DNA of 64,000 nt from Chlorokybus atmophyticus (taxonomy: Eukaryota > Streptophyta > Chlorokybophyceae > Chlorokybales > Chlorokybaceae), in assembly GCA_009103225.1 (NCBI GenBank), contig RHPI01002533.1, positions 927,887 through 991,886 of the forward strand, written 5' to 3'. The position numbers and the translations under genes were made by a program. The notes under the pieces are model-generated. The model ran no database searches, was not told the origin of the DNA, and worked only from the letters and a program-made list of their open reading frames with translations. This document shows positions 48,901-58,375 of the stretch, piece after piece (within the stretch, counting starts at the first letter, position 1; the number at the start of each line of letters is the position of its first letter).

Positions 48901-51900
48901 ACTGACTTGCGTCCAGCAACAGATTGCGAGCAGTGCTCCTCGGGAAGCCACACTTGACTGCCAATTCTTCAAGGCCGGCATGATAGTATATTTCCATGAT
49001 GACAGGCAGCAAGTTGTAGAGGGCGTGCCAGTCCCCTGGCAGAGGTACCAGCCATTCCCAATATCCAGGCTCATTCAATTTTAGCTGTTGCATGAGAGTG
49101 TACGTCTTTTGATCTCCAGTAATGGCTACATAATGCCTGGTGGGGTCCAACTTCAACCGTTGTTTGACTTCAGCCAATGCCAGGCGCAGATTGTCGCTGC
49201 TGTCGGGGTTGTAAGGAAGCAGCGGTAAGTACAGGACCTTGCTTGGAATGGTGTCCTCAACTGGCTGTGTTTGTAGCCATGCCTCCTTTACACAGCCCTC
49301 TATCTCTGACTTGTCTTGGTTGAACATCCGGTGCATCAGCGTGTTGTGCATACTGATCTGAAACTTTTGCACAGCACCCTTCTCATCCCAAGACATATTC
49401 ACTATGCTGTGCGACGCAGGATGCGTGGTTTGCTCCGTTCGTTGTTCAGCGCCCCGAACATATGTGGTGGGCAATGGCGCTGGTAGGTCAGCTTCCAAGA
49501 GTGTACGGTGTCGCGTCCGCTGCAACGCACGCCACAACATGTCAACATGACTTGCATGCCACCATTTCATGCAACACATACAAAACCATGCTGGCAGCTA
49601 GAATGCACATATTCTAAGCAGATGTCATACCGGCACATCCTCCTGCACAGGGGCAGTTGTGGAGTCGTTGGGAATCGGTATAGTTGCCATGGTTGTGGTG
49701 CAATGCAGATCGGTGGGCACCTTGCCGTCATAGCGCCCCATGAAGGAACTCTTCATGTCCCAGTTGTCAACTGATAAAAGCACGAACTCCCCTTCGTCTA
49801 GTTCTATAGGCGCTGGATTATCCATTGTGGCCTCATTCCTGGCTGTAATGTGCCTGTCCAAAGTGCTACGACTCACACTGATGCCCATTCTGTTAAACAT
49901 CTGTATCAGGACGTCACTACTGGAGTACATATCCAGTGTCTCAGCGAGAGCCACATGCATCTTGGAGTAAGCCTTAGGATTCCTTGCATACACCGTTGAT
50001 GACAAGAGGAAACCCGCTCGCAGCACCTTCTGCGATATGTGTTGCGGAGCGTCGTCCATGTGTATTAATTGCAGACCACCATCCTTACTGCAAGTGAGCG
50101 CCTCGAACAGTGCCACGAGGTCAGAGTCAGCCTCACGCAGAGTTTCTTGTGCATCAATAAAGCGCAAGTCTGGGCATGTCACTGAATTGATTACCACGCG
50201 CCTTCTTACTTCACTCTCCACCAGTTGTCTGATGTAGCGCAGTGTGTCTGAGGTCAAGAGCGATGTTTGATTCTTGTGCGCCACCTGCGACGCCTTCAAG
50301 AGATGCTGCGCAGGGTCTACCCACGCTGGCATAACGATGGACCCATCCACACGGTTCCGTGCCACAGTAAACTTGACTGCTGTCTTGAAACACTTGACCG
50401 CAGCATTGAACAGCTGCCTAGAATCCCTCACGCCATATTGTTTACTCACAGCGTTTAGGTTGACAACACACTCTGATGACAACAGCTGTTGCGCTATAGC
50501 CACCAGCGCTTTGTGCACGGCCCCAACTCCCCTGCTGGTAAGCACTGACTTGATGTGCACCTCGTGTTGCTTGCGCTGTGTTTGTGCCTCCTCCGCCCCA
50601 GTCGTGCGCTCGGATGTTGTCTGTGCACTTGCTGACTGCTTTTGCAGAAGCTCTGTCCGTTTGCACTAATTGCAACTCCTGTTCAGCACAACGCTCTTCC
50701 AGTGGTGTGAAAGCTAGTTGCAGATGTGTGCACTCCGCTTCCCAGTCCTGAAGCTCCCTGGCCTGCTGCTCCACCTTCATCTCCAGGTCCATATGTTTGC
50801 TTTGCAGCTCTGTATGGGACTGCTCCTCCGCCTCCAGCATTCCTCTGACCACAGAGATCTCGTACGCATGCATGCTGGCATCCTCTACAAGCTTGTTGTT
50901 GTGACTGTGCAGCCTCCTTGCGCGCTCCTTCATTGCGGTGAGTTCTTCAGCCCTGGTCCTTGAGTCGCCTTCCACCGCACGTGTGTGCGCTTGCAGATCA
51001 GACATTGCCTCCTCCTTCTCTTTCAACACCGTTTGCATGTTGGTGTTGAGCATGTGTTGGGCCTGCAATTGTCTGGTCACAGTCTCTAAATGTGCAACCA
51101 ACGCACGCTGTGCTGCGTCAAGCCGCTGCGCATTCTCCACTACCACGGCTGTTTGCTGACAACGTTCCTGCAGCCCGTCCTGCGCCTGTTGTGCTCCCTC
51201 CTGACTGCGGCGCAATGCGTCATCAAGCTCTGCCACACGCAGCTTCAAGTGTCGCTCAGCCTCTACCGCCCTATCGCGCTCCTCATCACGCACCGCCAGT
51301 GCCTCCTCCACATCTCCAAGCCTGTCGCCAGATATGCCCAGCAGCCCCTCCGCTTCAGCAACTCGCAGTCGCAGTTGACGCGCGCCCTCTTCGACCTCTG
51401 TGCACTTGGCCACTCTCTTGGCCAACTCATGTGCGGCTGCTCGAGCTCGGTCATTACTGCTGCGTATTTCCTTCTCCGCTTTTGACACTCGCACACGCAG
51501 TTGACGTGCAACTTCTTCTACTTCACCCCAATCCTTGTCTCGCTGTGCCAACCCTTTTTCAGCTGCCCGCGCTCGGTCGTCACTGATGCGTACCTCCTCC
51601 TCAATCGCAGCCACCTGCGCCTGGTAAGCAATCCCGTCACGTCTGCGCCACTGCACTACAATTGTCGCTGCTAACAGCTGCGCTGATGATGACCGCGCCT
51701 GTGCTTGCAGTGGTCCTTCTGCACGCCTAGCCTCTGCCAAGGACTCCTTCATCGTCGCCAGCTCGGTTTGCAAAGCCTGCGCGTGCTCCTCCACACCACG
51801 GATGCAAGCCTGTAGCTTTGCCCGCTCCTCCCCCCAAACACGAGCCCTCTCCCTCTGCTCCTCCTCTGCCGCTGTACGCATCTGCTGCCTCTGTCTGTCA

Positions 51901-51965
51901 AGAGTCTCCTCTACCATGCATAGTTCCACCTGCAGCTGACGATTCAAATCCAGCTGCGACTGCAA
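45962..51965 (-). CDS. Very large mobile-element protein: coiled coil, DUF6589-like, FEN/PIN-like, CXC cluster
   Basis: Three large exons joined by good introns: 51965 to 49631 (5' end uncertain), 49519-47933, and 47818-45962; both junctions are phase 0. The first ~435 residues are a continuous Glu/Gln/Arg-rich coiled coil. One frameshift near 50650 separates it from the next part, which ends with LLSVDNWDMKSS and DLHCTTTMA. Exon 2 has ITGDQKTYTLMQQLKL (about 49117) and WLVPLPGDWHALYNL (about 49039), a pattern I recall from DUF6589-type proteins of animal mobile elements. Exon 3 has ALHVVFDDPKHA, NHAEADSRVWY (about 47150), LIYSPDTDVSII and AVTGCDYTSYTAGISK (about 46860), like FEN/PIN-type nuclease remnants. 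A cysteine cluster near 46340-46235 (CSCKKNQCKTKACKC) follows, then a Glu/Asp/Ser-rich tail. Total about 1900 residues. Only one lesion was seen. Confidence 0.65.
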
Positions 51966-52653
51966 TTTATTTTACATCTGCAGCAGACGTAGCTGACATC
52001 AGGCATCAGCCCCCCCCCTCCGAGTTGTTGCNATGGCTGCAAATGATGCCGTTTGGCAATGGAGCTTCCCGTGTTGGTTGCATATTCCAATGCCTCGATC
52101 ACACTATTGAATTTGAAGTATTGTTCGTCTCCGTAGGAAAAGCAAATCATTGTGTGCTTTATCTCTGGCACTGGCGTGCAGGCTGAGCTTGTCGCTATAT
52201 CTGTGTAAAAAGCCTGCACGCAGAAGGCAAAAGCGTGTATCAGTTGCACTGACAGAAACAAGCAGTTGCCTGTGATGGAACGGCTTGCTTGCGACTGAAG
52301 AGAAGGAACAGCTCTCTCTCGCACACACACACGCACACACACGCACACACCCCCACACACACACATGTACACTGTGATGGCAATGCTCTACACTGCAATT
52401 AACCATGTACAACATACAATCGCGCAGCCAGCACATTCATAGACACTGCATGCACAGTGACTAGCAGCACAACCTACCTGATCACTCTCTTGTCTGCAAG
52501 TTGCACCACACGTCCTACGTCCTACTGCATGCCCTACAAACAGCAAAGTAGCACAAGCAATTAGATTTCCACCATCTTCATTATGTATCAGAGTGTTGCA
52601 AGGTGCATAGCAGTACACTTATCAAGCAGCTCCTACATACTCACAATACTACG
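51966..52653 (-). other. Possible 5' exon of the large gene; sequence gap base
   Basis: On the - strand about 52217-52035 is open (AFYTDIATSSACTPVPEIKH, then YGDEQYFKFNSVIEALEYAT) after an acceptor-like GTGCAG. It runs into an ambiguous base (n at 52032) beside a G homopolymer and then out of frame with the coiled coil. It may be the preceding exon, with the base count uncertain here. A CA-repeat lies at about 52322-52368. Confidence 0.35.
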
Positions 52654-53808
52654 CTATGCTCCAAAGTTTAGCGACGCACCCCCAACAGAGGCACTCGGAT
52701 ATGTCTTCCTTGTGGTCCCCATCGTACCGGCGGGAGTCCTCATATCGGACTGTGACAACTCCACATTGCCAGGGCGCGGGCGTGGTTGCAGTCCTACATT
52801 TGACGTCCTCCTGGCCCGTAGCATGTTGCCATCGGCATCAACATAACACATATTCTCCGCATCCCAGACAGGGGGTCTAGGCGGCGGCTGCTGGACACGG
52901 ACGCACGGCGCATCAGATGACTCAAAATTTCGTACATGGCATGTATGTGCACACGCAGCAGAGATGCACTCATATGCAAGAACAACAATGCAGCACACGT
53001 ACAATCTGACACACCTGTGACGGCCTCGCTGCAGGCAGAGCACAATGTGAATCTTGACTGGCGTAGAGTGGCAGCACCGGCGGAGGGGTAAACATGACGG
53101 CTGCCGGCGTCACATCCACTTTTGCTGGATGCATTGCCTGCCCCGACAAGCACATGAGCATACAGCAGCATAGTAAGCATGAATGACCTGTCAGACTTGA
53201 CTATCGTTCAACACAAGTTGCACATTCACAGTCTGATACAATCAACTCACCGGCAGCAGCCGCAAGCCATCAGGGGCCACCTCCCAACACCTGCCGCTAG
53301 TCAGGGCTAGTGTGTACACCCTTGCCGCACCCAGCTGGCTCTCAATCTTGAGGTCTCTGCGCAGAATCTTCACCTGCTCTGTTTGCAGTGTACGTGCATT
53401 TTGTGCCGACGTCTTGTTCACCTTAGCCCTCTTTACGACATTGACCGCCTTGCGTTTGGACGATGCTGGCTTTTCTTTTTCAGGAGGCGAGGTATGCTCT
53501 TGCTCCTGCCCCTCGCTATCACCCAGCTCATCACCCCCCACCATGCCCTCCTCCTCCTCGTTATGTTGTGTGCCACCCGGAGAAAGACAACCAACCCCAA
53601 GATTGCCTTCAAGGCGATTTGAGAACACACTCGGCGTCGTAGACATTGCTATCGCCATTCGCAACACCGCCGCCGCCACCACTACAACGACGACGACAAC
53701 AACAACAACAACAACCCCGCAGCTCTGCTCCACAGCGGCAAACACAGTTTCAAACAATTTAAAACACGCGTTCCAGCCAACGGTCCCCGAGGACCCAAAC
53801 CGACTCAT
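52654..53808 (-). CDS. Intact unidentified ORF of the mobile block (315 aa)
   Basis: Exons 53808-53251, 53137-53015, 52920-52654; all phase 0, TAG stop, no lesions. The N-terminal part carries about 13 consecutive valines encoded by a GTT repeat; a later start at the MAIAMSTTPS methionine (about 53660) would skip it. Then come an acidic segment (HNEEEEGMVGGDELGDSEGQ), a basic segment (SSKRKAVNVVKRAKVNK) that could be a nuclear signal, and a possible short fold (YTLALTSGRCWEVAPDG). The C-terminal exons are proline-rich. No family recognised. It lies just upstream of the large gene on the same strand, so a role in the same element is inferred. Confidence 0.55.
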
Positions 53809-54508
53809 CTAACCACACGGAATGTACTGTCCACGAGCATGTTCCCGACCAACGCCGACAATTGCAATTTTGCCATGCTTCGGTCCAGGCCGGTCCGCGC
53901 AGGGATGCCATGACCGATCAGGACTTGCGCTGCCTTGGGCAAGTTGTATCCAACCGGACAAAACCAGACCCAAGGTCCCACGCACCGGCACATCCCAATA
54001 GACACGAAATGATAATTCCACTCGAGTCCGAGGGGCACCACAGGGACCCACGCCTGTCCGACACTTTCGACATGGACCGTTTCGCTTGATGGAACCCCCT
54101 CGGGCGATCCGACTGTATGACATTAATCATCGGAGCTTGAGACCCTGGTTCGATTCCTGCCTCGCACACGAATTCCGCGGTCGTTGTTTCTCGATCCAAT
54201 AAAATCGTAAATGGTCACTTCATAAGTGCCATCATCGATGGGTCGCGAATTGCCTTATGGCAGTCGCGTCAGACTGACCAGTTCAGTCGGCGCGGCAGGA
54301 TGCGACTTGCCTATCGCGGCGACGCAACCTGTGGGGCCGGCAGCGGTGCGCTATGCGCGCGTTGACCGGTATGGGCCTAAAATTGGCCGGTCCTTGGGTG
54401 GTGGGGCCGGTGACCGACCCTAAATCAGACCCTTGGGAAGATTCCCCAGCTGATGAGCGCCAGCTGCCGAGGACGTCAGCGTTCTTAAGTTAAGGGGGGG
54501 AATGTAAC
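53809..54508. other. Possible LTR-retrotransposon 3' end
   Basis: No open gene. The end (54485-54506) has a purine tract AAGTTAAGGGGGGGGAA directly followed by TGTAACGGG, the usual layout of a polypurine tract before a 3' LTR beginning TG. 54149-54159 (GGTTCGATTCC) matches a tRNA B box, but the flanks do not fold as a tRNA. Confidence 0.35.
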
Positions 54509-54577
54509 GGGAAGGTACATCAAATTACCACAAATCGACCATAAAAGCACCAAGTCTTTTGTGGTCGAGTGGGCTGT
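54509..54577. repeat. Hairpin repeat, copy 2
   Basis: Same orientation as 42436-42508. The stem differs by one base (CGACCATAAAAG / CTTTTGTGGTCG), which still pairs as U-G in RNA. Similarity stops after GAGTGGGCT. Confidence 0.85.
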
Positions 54578-56618
54578 GACAAGCCTGCTAAATATAAGAC
54601 ATGTGGATGTTGTGGCGGCGCAATGCCGGCCAACCTGCGCGAGGTTGTTGCTGCTGGGGTTAGGCATGGTTGGTGAGTGGATGGTGCTGTGGCGGCGCTA
54701 CTTACTGCGGCAGCAGCGGCAGCTTGAGACTTGAGCATGCGTGGGTAAGTATCACACTTACACGGTGTTGCATGCAGTGGTGTGTGTGGCGCTCTAAACT
54801 TGTGATGATGTGCATGTGCATGTAGCATGAACAGCAAGTGTGGGCAGTGTGTTACAGTTCTTGTGTATGTGGCGCTCTCAACATGTGATGGGTGCGGGGT
54901 GCATGTGCATGCATCATAAACGCCGCCTGTGTCAAAAGTGTAGCATATTGTGTTTCACGCGTGCTATGTACAAGGTAGTGTGTACTCCTATTTACAAGCT
55001 GTAAGATGCATGTTAAAGCAAGCTAGTACAAGATCTTTGCAAGGCGGTAGCCGCCTCTCTTGTTGGCCCATGCGCGATGCTTGGCGACTGCGTTGGCGCT
55101 GAGGGCAGCTCTTGCAATCCCTACAGCAGCGCAGGTGAGATCAGTGACGTCGATGCTGGCACCTGGCCCTGCACATGCTGCCTCCTCCTCATCTGTGTCG
55201 CTGTTCACTTTTTTGTTGCGCAGGGAAGCAGCAAGCTTGGCTGCTGCCTTTACAGCTTTAGCTTCTTCCTTGCGCTGCTGCTTTGCCGTCGCAAAATGTT
55301 TCCCCTGCTGGCCGACTAAATACTGGCAACGGCCGTGCACCTGAGGATACTCATTTTAGACTGTCGTGGCTCAGTTCACCGGTAATCTCGACAAAGGGGC
55401 CTGAGCATGACGGCCGTCACCACTAGTCGACGGCCGTCTACAGAAAGGGCCTGACCGTAACTGACAGGTACCTGTCAAATACCCATCAGTCAAGAAAAAG
55501 GGATGTAACCTGACTGACACATAACTAACCAGCATCTAACAAGTAGATACCGGCAACCGTATACTACCTGATTGTGCCTGATGATATTTTGAAGCTGGTG
55601 GTATCTTCAAAGTCCTGGTCATTATGTATGCGTACCTGTTAGTACCACTTGGTCATGATTATGTATCACACAATGATTGTCATAACTTGTGCAAGACGGT
55701 GATAAACAATCATCTTGTAATGCCAATAAAAGTTTCCCATGCTACAATGTAAACTCCACTGTGCTACTACTACTACTGCTAGTACAACCAAGCTACTACT
55801 TCTAGTACTACTACCCTTGAACTAAGCTGCCGCTCTTGCACCGCCCGCCATTGGCGCTGGCAGCTCCGCCGCCGTTGTTCCTTGACCGCCGCCGCGCCTA
55901 TAAAGCGCATAACGCGGTTAAGGCAATGAAACAAGCGCAATCAACAATAACATACACACCTACATGCTGTCGCTTGCCATGTATCGCCACCGCCGCGCCT
56001 GGCCTTGCCTGGCCGCCTTATAGTACAAAGGGTGGTTAGGCTGCCTGCGCTATTGCGCACAACACAACGTTATAACGTACTGATCCTATAATATCCTACT
56101 GTTGGCCATTGCCGCCGCCGCCGCCGCTGCTGCAGCGCTGCTGGCCCCTGCACAACGCTCACAAGTCACTTAAGTCAAGTGTTAACTTAAATTAAGCCGT
56201 TGAGCATTTGAATTGCTGCGAAAGTTACGATGGCACCATCGTACCATCACGATGGTACGATCGTGCCATCATTACGAGTACGTTAATTGCATCGTATAAG
56301 AGGCACGACTTGCCGGCAATACGCAGTGACAAGTAGGCACTGCCGGTCACTTGCTTGTCGCAAAAGATCGCCGCGCATCATGATGACATGCTACGGTTAG
56401 GTGACGCCCGACAGTCGGACTTTGTGTTGTACATGTCTATATGCTCGTGCATGCTGACATACGCGCCCAGATGCATGATGAACAGATCTGAGATGCCGAG
56501 CATGTGTGTATACTTGTGCATGTTGACTTGTGCGCACATTTGCATGCTGAACAGAGCTTTGACTATGCACGTGCACATTGACTTACTGCCGACTTGCATG
56601 TGTCACACACAGGCTTAC
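54578..56618. other. Intergenic region between mobile elements
   Basis: No confident gene. 55023-55330 on the - strand could be a terminal exon (acceptor-like CCTCAG, then HGRCQYLVGQQGKHF, AKQQRKEEAKAVKAAAK and a C-terminal RLAKILY) of an unknown protein. 55770-55815 is a CTA-type repeat. A 20-bp inverted repeat lies at 56229-56270. Confidence 0.3.
56229..56270. repeat. 20-bp inverted repeat
   Basis: Arms 56229-56248 and 56251-56270 match at 19 of 20 positions across a 2-base centre (cruciform-prone). Confidence 0.8.
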
Positions 56619-58375
56619 CTATCTTCCTGAAGCCGTTAATGACATTTTCCGGGGACATGGATGTAAGGAATGGGCTGGCTATCAGCTGGACAAAAGTCTT
56701 CTTGCACATTCTCAGATTTGGGTTCGCTGCCATTACGCGCACGTAGCCCGACTTGCATGCTTGCTTGAAGCTGTGAAAGCAGCTGACGTCAAGCACCTGC
56801 CATGTCACAATTTACACATGTGAGTGTTCATGTACACGAATGCACAACAACCAACCCACTCTTTGTACATGTACACGGTTTGGGGAAGCACTTGCATAAG
56901 ATGGGTTAGGTGCGGGGGGAATGTGAGGATGTGGATGCCGTTGCGATGGGCATTCTTGAGCACATGTGGGTTGAGACGAGAGGAGTGTCCATCAAGCAGC
57001 AGCAAGCAGGGGGTTTTCATCGAGGCCCCACTAGGTACATTGTCCAAGAACATGTCAAACTATTGCTCACAAATCTCTGTTGTCATGTAAGCATTCTCCT
57101 GCAACAACGCAAGCATGTACACAGGTGTGAGCACTTGTGAACGCGATGGTGGCATTGACTGTGTGTATGCATGCGTCCCCTCCATACCTGCATTGCAAGA
57201 CCATTGCCGGGGGGTGCATCTTCAAGCCAATCGTAAATCACCCTCTTCCCTGTGCAAATGTAGAAAGGGGGCATGTGGGCGCCAGCAGCGTTCACACATG
57301 CCATGATGCTGATATGCTCCCTATTCTCAGACAGTCTATGATAGGGGTTGCGGAAGCCACGAGGCGCCACCACTTTGACTGTTCCCAGGTTGTCCGGTTC
57401 TAAGCTAATTTCATCTGCATTCCAGATGCGGGAAGGGCACAAGCAAAGGTCACGCACCAAACGTTTGTACAAATCAAAGAAGTTTTGGACAGCCTCAGGG
57501 GTGGCCCATTGCCAGCGCCGGCGACCTAGCCCTTCAGCTACACACATATTGAGGTTGTGTAATGACAGGAACGGACGACACAGCTTCCTTCCAGAACTCT
57601 TAAACTCTTCAAACATCCTCAGCCTTTTATCATTGCCCTCAAGTAGTGAGATCACCTGCAGTTGCATGCACAGTCAATGACGCACTCATGCTGCACTGTC
57701 CCAATGAACCATATGTCTCTTACCCTATGTTGCAGTCCTACGACGGTCACCGCCATGGCATGTCGGCACATGTCCCCCACCCAGGTCACTAACTCTTCTT
57801 CCTTATTCTTGGACAAGATGGGGATACGCCCGGGCTGGCGAGGGTCACTGAACTTGACGGGGTTGCGGAAGTAGTCATTAAGTGTGGAGCAAGGCACGCC
57901 AATGTCGTCGGCAGCTTCTTGCAATCCTCTTTTACCACCCCGCACCAGCTCACATGCAGCCATCACCTTCTCAAGCAATGTGGAATTGCGCAACTACATG
58001 GCATACTTGAGTCCTTTCGCACACAGGAGGCGTCGCAAGTGCTTAGGCTTGAGCTTTCTGGGGGTCTTAGCTAGTGTTGCTGGTGTACAGGGTTGTTTGC
58101 GCTTGCGCATGGCTAGTGGTGTGCGATCTTTCAGGGCCTGCATTTACACATTTCAGCATGATGAGTGTTCAAGTCAGCACTCTTGGTGAGCAACCCACTC
58201 TGACTAGTTGGCTATTCAGCAAGCAAAAACAGGTGCATAGGCTAGCATGCACTCTACCATAGCATCACAACTTGCATTGCTGCAACACATCTATACATTA
58301 ACACTTTCTCACCTCGCTATTGTTGGTGTACTTGCTGTCCTGAGTATTGCGGCTCTCTTGATTGCATGATGCACG
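56619..58375 (-). pseudogene. pogo/Tigger-like (Tc1/mariner superfamily) transposase
   Basis: Spliced DDE-type transposase. Visible exons: about 58375-58315, 58137-57724, 57655-57188, 57098-56892, 56796-56619, all phase-compatible; a short last exon below 56619 is not resolved. The N-terminal helix-turn-helix region reads LQEAADDIGVPCSTLNDYFR. Catalytic motifs: IWNADEISLE (first Asp), LLLLDGHSSRLNP (second Asp), and VLDVSCFHSFKQ (third Asp, where relatives have QPLD). SPENVINGFRKIG is the usual end motif. In-frame TAG codons at 57996-57994 and 57062-57060 interrupt it; the second stands where a tryptophan is expected (WF in relatives). Terminal inverted repeats were not identified. Confidence 0.75.

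Noticed and set aside
54120-54175. Possible tRNA gene (GGTTCGATTCC B-box match)
   Set aside because: The flanks do not form T-arm or acceptor stems and no convincing A box stands at the right distance.
53809-54508. Full LTR retrotransposon
   Set aside because: Only a polypurine-like tract and a possible LTR start are visible; no protease, RT or integrase could be read.
57060-57996. Reassigned TAG codon (alternative genetic code) explaining the stops in the transposase
   Set aside because: RPB6, ALG10, NDUFA2 and the polyprenyl synthase all end in TAG at the expected C-terminus, so TAG is a normal stop here.
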